Below, in pieces: positions 1-8,436 of a DNA stretch of 64,000 nucleotides (position 1 is the stretch's first letter; each line of letters opens with the position of its first letter). This DNA comes from Corynebacterium freiburgense. GTDB lineage: Bacteria; Actinomycetota; Actinomycetes; Mycobacteriales; Mycobacteriaceae. Below the pieces are notes generated by a model that was given only the letters and a program-made list of their open reading frames with translations, was not told the DNA's origin and made no database searches. The translations under genes were made by a program, and so were the position numbers. The stretch lies in the NCBI RefSeq assembly GCF_030408815.1, contig NZ_CP047355.1:1984001-2048000 (forward strand), read 5' to 3'.

Positions 1-843
1 TGCGCGGCCCTCCTGCTCACTTCCTGCGCAGAGGACAGCACGAGTGACCCCCCCATCGCCGTACAAGCCGATGCAGTGAAAGTAACAGTAAATAATAATG
101 GAAGCGGAAACAAGCAAACACTACGTTTCCAACCAACCAGCCAAGATCAACAGGCGACGCTCACCGTTGATGATGGGTTCCATCAAACCACCTCAAACGG
201 AGACGAATCCCCCGAAGAAATCCAAACAATGACTCTTCCCGTGACCGCAAACGCAAGCGATGAGCGGAAGGTAACACTAACCGTTGGTACCCCCACCTAC
301 TCTGATAGCAGCCTCAACGAAGAACTCGCAACTGCAAAGGACTTTCGTGTCAGTTGGCAAGGTGACACTACCGGACGGATTGAAACACTTGAATTCTCCG
401 CACCGCCAAATGCCACCGATACCGCCCGAGCAGCAACAGAACGTTTCCTCCAACATGTACTGAACATGCCGATTGTATTCCCTGAAGAAGAAATCGGCGA
501 GGGGGCCAAATGGCAGGTAGAAAGCAGAGTCAGCGGCGGCTCCACACTACTTCAAACCACCACATTTATTGCCAAAAAAATCCAAGGCTCGCAGGTGGAA
601 TTGGATGTAGTAGTTGAGCAGCGACCAGCTGTAGGGGCACTCCCAGTCACGGATTCTCAGGGGAAATCCATGGGAGATCTAAAAGTTCTCGATTCGAAGA
701 CAAATTCGCAGGGCAGTTTGGTTATTGATCTGCAAAACCCTCTCCCGAAAGGAAACATTCAATTCACCACTACGGTGCAATATGGTGGCGATTCCAATGT
801 CACGGTCACTCAAACCGCAACAACTCGCATTGCATATAAGTAA
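1..843 (+). CDS. Secreted lipoprotein of unknown function (5' end outside window)
   Basis: The reading frame is open from base 1, so the annotated GTG at 76 is not the true start. The first codons read CAALLLTSC, the end of a lipoprotein signal peptide whose lipobox LTSC places the acylated cysteine at codon 9. After cleavage come about 270 residues of mature protein, rich in Thr, Ser, Asn and Gln and predicted to be mostly beta-strand, with no membrane segment. I recognise no catalytic motif. The overall look (a large beta-rich lipoprotein with repeated VTLTV/VELDVVV strands) resembles the DUF6263 type of actinobacterial lipoprotein, but this is a weak family guess. It ends at TAA 841-843, just before a hairpin shared with the convergent neighbour. 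Confidence 0.75.
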   Translation, partial: CAALLLTSCAEDSTSDPPIAVQADAVKVTVNNNGSGNKQTLRFQPTSQDQQATLTVDDGFHQTTSNGDESPEEIQTMTLPVTANASDERKVTLTVGTPTYSDSSLNEELATAKDFRVSWQGDTTGRIETLEFSAPPNATDTARAATERFLQHVLNMPIVFPEEEIGEGAKWQVESRVSGGSTLLQTTTFIAKKIQGSQVELDVVVEQRPAVGALPVTDSQGKSMGDLKVLDSKTNSQGSLVIDLQNPLPKGNIQFTTTVQYGGDSNVTVTQTATTRIAYK

Positions 844-859
844 CTATTAGAAACTGCCC

Positions 860-900
860 CAGGGCAAGACAGTCACTATTGAAAGCGACACCTTGCCCTG
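860..900. terminator. Hairpin between convergent genes
   Basis: A perfect 9-bp stem, CAGGGCAAG (860-868) with CTTGCCCTG (892-900), encloses a 23-nt loop. It lies between the convergent lipoprotein and YgaP-like genes. No long T-tract follows, so it is a plausible but weak bidirectional terminator. Confidence 0.45.
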
Positions 901-947
901 AGGCAATAATTATTCGCTGTAATTATCCACTAATGGATGCTACGGAA

Positions 948-1145
948 TCACGACACTTTGCATGTAGAGATACCAAATACCCGATATAGTGGGCAGAATC
1001 CCGTAGCGGCAGTGCCCAACATAATGGCTGAAATTGCCCACATAGCCTTGGAAACTGGGCCCGTAGTTTCCCTAGCAATCGCACCAGTAATAGCGCCAAT
1101 GCCTACGCGAATAACTCTGTCCAGGAAACGTTCGTTTTTCTTCAT
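948..1145 (-). CDS. Small YgaP-like membrane protein (DUF2892 type)
   Basis: A 65-residue protein starting at ATG 1145. It begins with a short basic segment (MKKNERFLDRVIRV), followed by a hydrophobic Gly/Ala-rich stretch, and ends with the GFCPLYRVFGISTCK type of motif. This arrangement (N-terminal RVIR, C-terminal GxCPLYxxxGxxTC) is typical of the YgaP-like transmembrane domain, Pfam DUF2892. The family forms a two-helix membrane hairpin, sometimes fused to a rhodanese; here it stands alone. The two conserved cysteines (in GFCP and STCK) are both present. Function is not established. The gene stands apart from its neighbours, between two hairpins. Confidence 0.8.
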   Translation of the reverse strand: MKKNERFLDRVIRVGIGAITGAIARETTGPVSKAMWAISAIMLGTAATGFCPLYRVFGISTCKVS

Positions 1146-1184
1146 GGGCCCAGCCTAGAAATTTCCCCTATGCGAGGCGAGGGG

Positions 1185-1208
1185 CTGTGAGTGAATTAAC
1201 ACTCACAG
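1185..1208 (-). terminator. Hairpin after the MTB12-like lipoprotein gene
   Basis: A perfect 9-bp stem CTGTGAGTG/CACTCACAG with a 6-nt AT loop lies immediately downstream of the stop codon at 1213-1215 on the minus strand. No U-tract follows. It is probably a terminator or 3'-end stabilising hairpin. Confidence 0.5.
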
Positions 1209-1212
1209 GGGT

Positions 1213-1881
1213 TTATGGTGCCGGTGCTGGAGGCGCAGCGGGAGGTTCTGCAGGAGGTGGAGGTGGTACCTCCGCGCCTGGTTCACCCGGTGCTGGAGCT
1301 GGAGGTGGCGGAGCGTCGGCAGGCGGTGGGACAGGAGCAGGAACATCACCATGGCACATAGGTGGAACCTGTTCTGGGGGCACGGTATTTGTAATCAATG
1401 TACAAGCCCAAGTTTGGGAAAGCTTCCAGGTATTGTCCTCGAAGATAAATTCCACATTGTCCGCAACCTGAGGTTCGCGGTCAGGAAGAGTGAAATTCAC
1501 GGTAGCCAATACTGAATTTGGAGTATAACCAGGCAAAACTGGTGGAACTACCTGGAAATCAGCGCCAGATTCTTGCTTTGAGCGCGTCATAGTTTCAAAA
1601 AGTTCTGGAGCAGCCTCGCCACCCTGTACAGTGCGAATCTTCTCCTCTACGGAAGCATCTGGATTGGTAGCAACCGCCAGTACCGCATTAAGATCATCAG
1701 CCGTAGGCTGCGGCGCATTCGCCGAAGATGCAGCAGACGAAGACGCAGAACTGGAAGCGGCAGACGTCTTTGACGTCTCAGAATCACCCCCAAGGAATGG
1801 AATATTTCCCGGCAACGACCCACACGCACTAAGCGTGAAGGCAGCGACGCCGATGGTTACGGCGGTGTAAATTCTCTTCAC
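1213..1881 (-). CDS. Secreted lipoprotein with MTB12-like domain and Pro-rich tail
   Basis: Start chosen at GTG 1881 because AGGAGAG lies 6 nt upstream; the longer frame opening at 1938 would bury the signal peptide. The 222-residue product begins VKRIYTAVTIGVAAFTLSAC, a lipoprotein signal with lipobox LSAC. Next comes a Ser/Ala linker (about residues 33-55), then a domain of about 110 residues starting PTADDLNAVLAVATNP and containing a WKLSQTWAC strand near its end. This resembles the mycobacterial low-molecular-weight antigen MTB12/CFP2 family. The last ~45 residues are almost only Pro, Ala, Glu and Gly, a cell-wall-spanning type of extension. MTB12 proteins are exported and immunodominant but have no known biochemical activity. 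Confidence 0.78.
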   Translation of the reverse strand: MKRIYTAVTIGVAAFTLSACGSLPGNIPFLGGDSETSKTSAASSSASSSAASSANAPQPTADDLNAVLAVATNPDASVEEKIRTVQGGEAAPELFETMTRSKQESGADFQVVPPVLPGYTPNSVLATVNFTLPDREPQVADNVEFIFEDNTWKLSQTWACTLITNTVPPEQVPPMCHGDVPAPVPPPADAPPPPAPAPGEPGAEVPPPPPAEPPAAPPAPAP

Positions 1882-1966
1882 TGAATACTCTCCTCTTCGA
1901 TGCCTCGAGTTCGGGCTATCACCACAATGCGAAACCATGGTACACGTGATGCAAATGTGGCCACAC

Positions 1967-1972
1967 TAAGCT
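1967..1972 (+). promoter_or_regulatory. Candidate -10 box of ansA (leaderless mRNA)
   Basis: TAAGCT fits the corynebacterial TANNNT -10 consensus and ends 6 nt before the ansA ATG at 1979. No Shine-Dalgarno sequence is visible, so transcription may start at or next to the start codon. No convincing -35 box is seen. Confidence 0.35.
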
Positions 1973-1978
1973 ATTGCT

Positions 1979-2896
1979 ATGAGCAAAATTATCGTGATCA
2001 CCACTGGCGGCACAATCGCATGTACAACAGACCCCAATGGCGCCCTTATTCCTACTGTAAGTGGGGAAGCGCTTGTTCAGCCACTTATCAGCAGATTTGA
2101 CAATACGTCCATTGAGGTTCGCGAACTCACACGACTTGATTCCGCAAGTATGACCTTCGCCGATATCGACGAGATCGTTCTTGCTGTTCACGATGCCCTC
2201 GAAGACCCAGATGTTACTGGTGTAGTGGTCACACACGGTACGGATTCCATGCAAGAAACAGCTTTAGCTGTGGATACGTTCCACTCAGACCACAGACCCG
2301 TCGTATTTACCGGCGCACAAAAACCTTTTGACCACCCAGAATCAGATGGCTTAACCAACCTTTTCGAATCAATCATTATTGCCAGTGACAACTCGGCAAA
2401 AAATCTTGGCGTGCTGATTGTATTCTGCCATGCCGTAATCCCCGTTCGGGGGTGCGTCAAATGGCATACCACTGACGAACTGGCATTCGCCACCAATGGT
2501 CCCGAAGAGGCGACTCGCGCAGAACCTCTACTCCCCCGCCCCTTGAAAGACACTCGCATCGACATTATCTCGGCCTACCCCGGAGCCCCCCGCGATCTTA
2601 TCGACGCCGCGATCACCGCAGGCACCCAAGGACTCGTTATTGAAGGCATGGGTGGCGGCAATGTTGGCAAAGAAGTCGCACTAGCGCTCGAAGAGGCACT
2701 GGGGAAAGGCATTCCCGTGGTAATCACTACGCGGGTACCACGTGGCGATGTCCACGGAACGTATGGGGGTGTCGGCGGCGGTGCAACACTCGCGGCGAAA
2801 GGTGCCATTGGATCTACATATTTCCGCTCTGGACAGGCGCGGGTTCTTCTTGCTATTGCAGTGGCAACCGGTACACACCCCGCAACGCTATTCTAA
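1979..2896 (+). CDS. ansA: L-asparaginase
   Basis: A 305-residue cytoplasmic enzyme hydrolysing L-asparagine to aspartate and ammonia. Both asparaginase signatures are present: TTGGTIA at residues 8-14 (nucleophilic Thr12) and THGTDSMQET at residues 85-94 (second catalytic Thr/Asp pair). The C-terminal domain contains GLVIEGMGGGNV and ends ATGTHPATLF, normal for the actinobacterial AnsA branch. Full length for the family and without a signal peptide, which argues for the cytoplasmic type. ATG 1979 is kept because it sits directly before the conserved N-terminal strand. The gene stands alone on the plus strand, convergent with dinB. Confidence 0.95.
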   Translation: MSKIIVITTGGTIACTTDPNGALIPTVSGEALVQPLISRFDNTSIEVRELTRLDSASMTFADIDEIVLAVHDALEDPDVTGVVVTHGTDSMQETALAVDTFHSDHRPVVFTGAQKPFDHPESDGLTNLFESIIIASDNSAKNLGVLIVFCHAVIPVRGCVKWHTTDELAFATNGPEEATRAEPLLPRPLKDTRIDIISAYPGAPRDLIDAAITAGTQGLVIEGMGGGNVGKEVALALEEALGKGIPVVITTRVPRGDVHGTYGGVGGGATLAAKGAIGSTYFRSGQARVLLAIAVATGTHPATLF

Positions 2897-2916
2897 CGAC
2901 TGCAAACCCAGGCTTT

Positions 2917-4287
2917 TTACGTATCGATGGCCTCATCTTCTGCTAACCAATCATCCCAATCGAGGCTTCGTAGCGGATCTCCAACTTCAAGCAAGGGGTC
3001 ATCGATAGCAAAACTGCGTGTTTTCCCCTGCATGGTAGTCCTAGTTTCAAACCGCACCGACACAACACCATGACCCGCTCCTTGCACCCACCCATGGCCA
3101 AATCCGGGATGAAACACGTCCTGGGTTGGGCGCCACCCTCGCGAATCCTCAACGTTTACTTCAATTGCTGGCGCATTGCTGCCTCGCACACCGCTTTCCC
3201 AATCTGAATCAAAACTTGCGGCAGGCGCTAAATCAGGAAACAACAACTCTTGATACACGTGCTCAAGATTGGAAAAAGAAACTCCCACAAGCCGAATTGG
3301 CCCAACATCATCGGGGTACCGAGTAAGCATTCGCGCGGCATTCCGAAGTACCGCTTCATTATCTGACGCGAACGGTAACGACATTGATCGACTTTCCGAA
3401 TGAAAATCAGCCATTCGGAGTTTTACTGTGACAGTGCGGGCACCACGCCCATCCTTAGCTAGCCTCCGCAATGCCTCTTGTGCAGCCCGCTCCACCGCCG
3501 CATCTACAGCAATTCGAGTAAGTAGGTCTTTGGGGTACGTATGCTCACTGGAAATTTGCTTAGCTTCCGCCCGTTCAGCTAGTGGTCTGTTGTCCACTCC
3601 TCGGGCGAGTTCCCATAAACCCAACCCAAGCGAACCGAGCGTCACTTCAACGTCTTTGGCATTGAGTGCGGCAAATTCACCAATTGTTGTGACGCCGATT
3701 CGCTGTAATTTTGTTTCAGCAACAGGCCCAATTCCCCAAAGCTTGCGCACTGGCATTGGAGCAAGCATTTGGCTTTGTTCAGCAGCAGAAATAACACACA
3801 CTCCATCGGGTTTTGCCAGGCCAGAACCAATTTTTGCGTATTGTTTACCGGTTCCAGCACCTACTGAACTTGGTAAACCTGTTTCCTGCCGAATTAACGC
3901 CCGTAGTTCATTAGCCCATTCACGGACATGCTCGGCACTCGCACCTTGTATTTCAGGGGGTTCCAAAAAAGCCTCGTCAATGCCAAGCTGCTCTACATTG
4001 ACTGCTTTTTTGCGGACCAGCTCAAACACGCGCCGCGAAGCCGTTGAATACACAATAAATCTGGGTAATACCACTACACCTCGGAAACCTACTAGTGTTC
4101 GTGCTTGCTGCATTGGCATTGCGGAGCGCGCACCGAATGCTCGTGCCTCATAGGACGCCCCCGCAACAACTCCACGGCCAGAAAGACCGCCCACGAGTAC
4201 GGGTCTTCCTCGAAGCGTGGGTCTAGTGAGCTGTTCAACGGAGGCGAAAAAAGCGTCCATATCAATGTGCAATACCCAGCGCTGCAT
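2917..4287 (-). CDS. dinB: DNA polymerase IV (Y-family translesion polymerase)
   Basis: 456 residues. The palm begins HIDMDAFFASVEQL with metal-binding Asp9; the fingers contain the SYEARAFGARSAMP motif; LGIDEAF supplies catalytic Asp104-Glu105. A helix-hairpin-helix stretch (VRKLWGIGPVAETKLQRIGV) and a little-finger domain follow. Y-family polymerases extend past lesions without proofreading. The last ~90 residues carry a longer tail than E. coli DinB, as usual in actinobacteria. No beta-clamp motif was assigned. No LexA box was found immediately upstream. It starts at ATG 4287 with no Shine-Dalgarno sequence but with a TANNNT box 6 nt ahead, so translation may be leaderless. Confidence 0.95.
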   Translation of the reverse strand: MQRWVLHIDMDAFFASVEQLTRPTLRGRPVLVGGLSGRGVVAGASYEARAFGARSAMPMQQARTLVGFRGVVVLPRFIVYSTASRRVFELVRKKAVNVEQLGIDEAFLEPPEIQGASAEHVREWANELRALIRQETGLPSSVGAGTGKQYAKIGSGLAKPDGVCVISAAEQSQMLAPMPVRKLWGIGPVAETKLQRIGVTTIGEFAALNAKDVEVTLGSLGLGLWELARGVDNRPLAERAEAKQISSEHTYPKDLLTRIAVDAAVERAAQEALRRLAKDGRGARTVTVKLRMADFHSESRSMSLPFASDNEAVLRNAARMLTRYPDDVGPIRLVGVSFSNLEHVYQELLFPDLAPAASFDSDWESGVRGSNAPAIEVNVEDSRGWRPTQDVFHPGFGHGWVQGAGHGVVSVRFETRTTMQGKTRSFAIDDPLLEVGDPLRSLDWDDWLAEDEAIDT

Positions 4288-4293
4288 AAAACT

Positions 4294-4299
4294 AGCGTA
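4294..4299 (-). promoter_or_regulatory. Candidate -10 box of dinB (leaderless mRNA)
   Basis: On the minus strand the hexamer reads TACGCT (TANNNT), ending 6 nt before the dinB ATG. The spacing equals that seen for ansA, and neither gene has a Shine-Dalgarno sequence. Confidence 0.3.
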
Positions 4300-4830
4300 A
4301 AGGAAGGCTGGAAACCATAAAACTCTGATGATAGTTCGATTAAATCACTCGGCATCCTATTAGGAATCGAAAAGATTTCCAGTATCACCGACGCAAAACA
4401 TACGCCACACTCATTTAGTCTTCTCTATGCCATCTTTAGAATAAACTTTCGCTTACACTTATAAAGCAAATGTAATCCATGCACGGCTATCACGCACACA
4501 CTCAAGCTCGGTATACATAGAACAGGAATGGCTAACATTTTCATAACTCAATTGCGAATATATAACTTAGGCCCTTTGACCGTTAGCCTTCGTCTTACCA
4601 GCCCTCAATGACCGACACCAGAGCGTTTCTTTTACTTAAATTAAGCGGTGAATTTTGCACCAATAACTGAGATTTACATTAATTTCTCATTCGAATAACA
4701 GCTATTTTCTATAGATCGCTTGACCTCTCGAGTCGTGTCGTTTCTACTAGTCATATTCGCTCTACCTCTTTGTTATTTGCTCGCAATCAAAATATCGAAG
4801 GCAACCACCTGCTCAACAACTTTTACGCAT
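4300..4830. other. AT-rich intergenic region before the polysaccharide locus
   Basis: About 530 bases without a supported gene, markedly more AT-rich than the flanking coding sequence. It separates dinB from the sugar-phosphate transferase. TATAGAT at 4710-4716 is a candidate -10 box for the + strand gene, giving a leader of about 110 nt before ATG 4831; no good -35 box is visible. No tRNA, repeat array or insertion-sequence end was found. It marks the left edge of the accessory locus. Confidence 0.4.
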
Positions 4831-6303
4831 ATGACAATTATCAAATCTAAACATTCCCTACACTCATCATCCACCACTTCGTTATCTCCAGATATTCACT
4901 GGAAGCCACGGCATATCGTCCCGATTACGGACTTCTGCGCCATTGGTTTTTCATTACTGCTGGGAATTACCCTAAGCAACCGGTACGCCCAATACAACGC
5001 GCCGAATTTAACGGATAAGACGCACCTACTAGGTCTTACCGCACTTGCAGTCCTATGGATGCTGGGAATTTGGTATCAAAAAGGGTACACATTAGATGCC
5101 TGCCTCCGCAGCAACATTGGCATAAAAATGGCGCTAAAGAGCACTTTTTATGTCGCGGGTGGCTTAGCAATCGTCGATGCGTTTTTTGGTCTCCCCCTGG
5201 TAAACCCATATCTAGCAATTAGTTTCCCAAGTGGGTTCCTGCTTATTGCCGCATCACGCGCAATCACTGCGCTTATTATCCGCCGCGTAAAACGTGCACG
5301 ACCTTCCCGGCTACTATTCGTCGGACAATCCGACGATATTCTTGATGTAGTCGGAAATAATTTTGAATCAAGGTTTCCTTTCCATGAGGTAGCGGCGGTT
5401 TCACTCACCGACCCAGAAAACCAGCATAAACTACGCAAGATCGAAAATTGTGAGGTAGTTACTTACACGTCCAATATGGATGTTGCGCAAATAGCAAAAC
5501 GTTTTCGTTGCGACGCCGTGTGGGTAGCTTCTGTAAGCAACTTTGGGCATAAAAATCTTCGGCGACTCGCCTGGCATCTTCGCAATGCAAAAGCAAAACT
5601 CTACTTGGAACCAATGCTCGAGGGCGTCGCCGAAAACCGACTGAGTGCTACCCCAATCGGCCCACGAACAGTCTTGTCGATTGAACGTCCACGAATCAGC
5701 GCCGCAAACGGTTGGGTAAAACGAGGATTCGACATTACCTTTTCCGTAATCATGCTCATTATTGTCTCCCCTGTCATGATTATTACCGCGATCGCAATCA
5801 AGTTTGAAGATGGTGGCCCTATTTTCTATAAAAGCGAACGCATCGGGAAAAAGGGCGAACCCTATTATGTGTGGAAATTCCGCAGTATGTGCATTGATGC
5901 CGAGGAAAAAATCCAAGCACTGATCCAACAAAATGGAGGGCAATCGTTGCTTTTTAAAATGAAAGACGATCCTCGTGTCACTCGGGTTGGAAAGTTCATC
6001 CGCAAATACAGCATCGATGAACTGCCCCAATTCTTCAATACAATTAATGGAACCATGAGTGTCGTTGGTCCGCGCCCACAAGTACAGCGCGAAGTCGATG
6101 AATACGATAGCGATATGCACATGCGGCTTGAAGTTCCTCCAGGAATCACCGGCCTATGGCAAGTCAGTGGACGCTCAAATCTTAGCCCACAATTAGCCCA
6201 AGCCCTTGACCTCTACTATGTAGACAATTGGAGCTTTTGCCTTGATATACGGATTATATTTGCAACACTTAAAGCAGTGCTAAAACCAGAAGGTGCGTAC
6301 TGA
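4831..6303 (+). CDS. Undecaprenyl-phosphate sugar-1-phosphate transferase (initiating glycosyltransferase, WbaP/CpsE type)
   Basis: This enzyme moves a sugar-1-phosphate from a nucleotide sugar onto undecaprenyl phosphate, the first step of polysaccharide repeat-unit assembly. ATG 4831 (490 aa) is preferred over an upstream TTG at 4720. It gives the usual topology: a short cytoplasmic N-terminus, four membrane helices, a soluble Rossmann-like region, then a membrane-associated helix (FSVIMLIIVSPVMIITAIAI) leading into the catalytic domain. Family motifs include FYKSERIGKKG, VWKFRSM, DDPRVTRVGKFIRK, SIDELPQFFN, MSVVGPRP and GITGLWQVSGRS. It faces the seven-gene polysaccharide operon and shares a terminator with it. 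The sugar cannot be predicted from sequence alone. No Shine-Dalgarno sequence marks either start, so the start is uncertain. Confidence 0.9.
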   Translation: MTIIKSKHSLHSSSTTSLSPDIHWKPRHIVPITDFCAIGFSLLLGITLSNRYAQYNAPNLTDKTHLLGLTALAVLWMLGIWYQKGYTLDACLRSNIGIKMALKSTFYVAGGLAIVDAFFGLPLVNPYLAISFPSGFLLIAASRAITALIIRRVKRARPSRLLFVGQSDDILDVVGNNFESRFPFHEVAAVSLTDPENQHKLRKIENCEVVTYTSNMDVAQIAKRFRCDAVWVASVSNFGHKNLRRLAWHLRNAKAKLYLEPMLEGVAENRLSATPIGPRTVLSIERPRISAANGWVKRGFDITFSVIMLIIVSPVMIITAIAIKFEDGGPIFYKSERIGKKGEPYYVWKFRSMCIDAEEKIQALIQQNGGQSLLFKMKDDPRVTRVGKFIRKYSIDELPQFFNTINGTMSVVGPRPQVQREVDEYDSDMHMRLEVPPGITGLWQVSGRSNLSPQLAQALDLYYVDNWSFCLDIRIIFATLKAVLKPEGAY

Positions 6304-6327
6304 GCACTTCTCAACCAAAAGTCCAAT

Positions 6328-6375
6328 AAACCCCGGCTCGTTCATTCATTGTGAACGCAGCCGGGGTTTATTTTT
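6328..6375. terminator. Bidirectional intrinsic terminator
   Basis: A perfect 11-bp stem, AAACCCCGGCT (6328-6338) with AGCCGGGGTTT (6359-6369), runs into TTTATTTTTA on the plus strand and has AAA/TTT at its other base. It ends both the priming transferase and, on the minus strand, the GT2 gene whose TAA at 6374-6376 lies in the T-tract. Confidence 0.85.
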
Positions 6376-7210
6376 ATAGCTTCGAAAGTGTCCGCCCAAT
6401 AAGCCCTTCGAATCTTCCACAAGCAATATTGGCGTGTAATTTAACCTGATGGAAATCTCGTTGCACCACGGCTCTTCCCATACGGAGTAATGGACCTAAA
6501 ATCGCTCGAACTTGCTGCGATATGGGACACCAGCGACGCAAAACATACCCGGTTCCCCTGGCATAACGACGGTGTTTGGCTATAGGAAAGTCCGGAGCTT
6601 CATTCGTTGTTGCGTGGATTTTATATTCTGGGTCGTACATAACTGGCCCGTACTGCATAAACCGAAACAGTAGGTCTGTGCCTTCTCCTGATTGCCACGG
6701 AGTTGGCCCACCCGTACCTAAGGTTTCATCGAAGAGCATTCCTTGCTGCAGCAAAGATGCTCGTAGAAACAAACCGGATTCGATCACGTGCGTCCAAATC
6801 GTATGACGGTCGATAATAAAACGGTGATCAGCTGATGCTGGGACTCGGGTTGTAATAAAGTGGCCTGCTATAGCGCTTGCGTTTCCAAATTCCTCAATGC
6901 GGCTAATCGGCGGGTTTTCCAATAGCGAATCATCATCCACCACACAAACCCAGTCTGCTTTGTCCACAATGGCAGCTATCGCACCGTTTCTGGAAGACGA
7001 GATTCCTGTTGGATCTGTTTTGGTCGTCCGAACCAGAAAATCAAACTTATCCTTGAAACGCTCACATATTTTAGCGATTTCATCGCCATTAGATTGATCA
7101 TTGATAGCCACAGCCACCGGCGGGCATTCGAGTTCTGATAGCACTTTCAAAACGTCTTGTAGATGCTCGCTTGGACGGAGCATCGGAATAGCAACTCCAT
7201 ATGTTTGCAT
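6374..7210 (-). CDS. Family 2 glycosyltransferase (polysaccharide side)
   Basis: A 278-residue GT-A fold enzyme. The N-terminus begins with the usual beta-strand (YGVAIPMLRPSEHLQDVL) and ISSSRNGAIAA. The DXD-type metal and nucleotide-sugar site is WVCVVDDDSLL near residue 95. PWQSGEGTDLLFRF near residue 185 occupies the position of the acceptor/catalytic ED motif. There are no transmembrane segments, so it probably acts at the inner face of the membrane adding one sugar to the lipid-linked repeat unit. It is the last gene of the operon, 5 nt after the flippase stop. Donor and linkage are unknown. Confidence 0.85.
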   Translation of the reverse strand: MQTYGVAIPMLRPSEHLQDVLKVLSELECPPVAVAINDQSNGDEIAKICERFKDKFDFLVRTTKTDPTGISSSRNGAIAAIVDKADWVCVVDDDSLLENPPISRIEEFGNASAIAGHFITTRVPASADHRFIIDRHTIWTHVIESGLFLRASLLQQGMLFDETLGTGGPTPWQSGEGTDLLFRFMQYGPVMYDPEYKIHATTNEAPDFPIAKHRRYARGTGYVLRRWCPISQQVRAILGPLLRMGRAVVQRDFHQVKLHANIACGRFEGLIGRTLSKL

Positions 7211-7215
7211 TATGC

Positions 7216-8436
7216 CTAAACCTTACGTGTGTTAGCGGTACGGATTACAAGTATGCTTAATCCAATAAAAAGACAGAAATAGGTGAACATATCACCAAGA
7301 ATTGCGCCTTGCGCACCTCCGAAATATGCGGCGAGCGGCCCAGTAATTATGCCAAGAGTGACGATAATAAAGCGGAGTCTTGTTGCCGACCATGTTACTC
7401 CCTGAGCTCTTAAGAATATCGTGGGAATAGTCGAGCAACTAGCAAAAATTCGGTGCATTACTGCGAACAATAATACTGGGAGTATTTCCACAAAATTATC
7501 GCCGAATATCACAGCGGTGAGGGATATAGGCGCCAACCATATGCAAAGTCCGAATACGATAATAACGATTGAAACTGCCGCAATCATCAATGCAAACGTA
7601 CGATATAGGTAGCGTGTATCTTCAAGTTTTTTTGGAGATAATTCGCGAAGAATCGTACTGCGCAAAAAGTTATTTATAAGCCCGGTTATTCCCATGATCG
7701 TAAGCGCTGTGCGGAAAATCGAGATCTGTTCGCTGTCTATGGCAAGAGCCATAACAGCCAAAATTGCGGTACCTGCGGTTGCACCGAGTGCCGCCTCTGC
7801 AAAAAATGCGGAACTTCGGGAAAAGTTTTGTTTTAGCCACAACCAGGCCTTTCCAATACTCACAATCCGCAATTGCAACCATATACCAACGAAAGCGGCC
7901 ACAATGCCGCATACTAAACCCCATACCGCTAGGAAAGCCCCCGGCTGTTGCGAGTACTCTCCTACTATTAGCAACCCAGACACCGTGCCGATACAGGTAA
8001 AGAAGTCACCAGTGAGTAGAACGTAGCTCCGTTTCAGCGATATCGCACAGTACCGAACAACATCCATAATGCACACTGGTATTGCCACCGCTGCCGTCAC
8101 CAGGAGAATTTGTTGGTATTCCTGCCATACAAGCCCTAAGACAACACAGATCAGTGCACCTATAAGCGCAGCCACTCCGGCAGCACTAAGACCTGCATTG
8201 AGTTCCGCTTTAGAGTCTTTACCGCGAGTGGATAATACGATAAGAGTTTCACCACATAAAGCGCGAACCAAACTGAGAATAATTTGGCATATTGCGACAC
8301 CAAATACGAAATAACCATGTGCGCCTAATGTAAGGTACCATGCGGTAACAATAATAAAGAGAAAACTATTAAGGCTGCTGAATACTTGGGCAAGCAGGCC
8401 GGCTAGTGCATTACTCAGACCGAGAAGTTTGCGCAT
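7216..8436 (-). CDS. Wzx-like polysaccharide flippase (MOP/MATE superfamily)
   Basis: 406 residues, almost entirely hydrophobic helices (about 12 predicted). It has the N-terminal Wzx/O-antigen-translocase look (LAGLLAQVFSSLNSFLFIIV) and a scattered pattern of Arg and Lys in loops. Such proteins move the undecaprenyl-linked repeat unit to the outer face of the membrane. The initiating ATG at 8436 overlaps the upstream stop as TAATG, so translation is coupled to the pyruvyltransferase-like gene. Wzx proteins have low sequence conservation, so the call relies on topology plus operon context (polymerase, chain-length protein and priming transferase next to it). Confidence 0.82.
   Translation of the reverse strand: MRKLLGLSNALAGLLAQVFSSLNSFLFIIVTAWYLTLGAHGYFVFGVAICQIILSLVRALCGETLIVLSTRGKDSKAELNAGLSAAGVAALIGALICVVLGLVWQEYQQILLVTAAVAIPVCIMDVVRYCAISLKRSYVLLTGDFFTCIGTVSGLLIVGEYSQQPGAFLAVWGLVCGIVAAFVGIWLQLRIVSIGKAWLWLKQNFSRSSAFFAEAALGATAGTAILAVMALAIDSEQISIFRTALTIMGITGLINNFLRSTILRELSPKKLEDTRYLYRTFALMIAAVSIVIIVFGLCIWLAPISLTAVIFGDNFVEILPVLLFAVMHRIFASCSTIPTIFLRAQGVTWSATRLRFIIVTLGIITGPLAAYFGGAQGAILGDMFTYFCLFIGLSILVIRTANTRKV

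Noticed and set aside
1187..1471. Plus-strand frame coding a Gly/Ala-rich protein (GAGAGGAAGGSAGGGGG type)
   Set aside because: It is the exact antisense of the Pro-rich tail of the minus-strand lipoprotein; CCN repeats read backwards give Gly codons.
3428..4153. 241-codon plus-strand frame inside dinB
   Set aside because: It lies antisense to clear DinB motifs; composition is Ser/Arg/Thr-rich as expected for a reverse-strand shadow.
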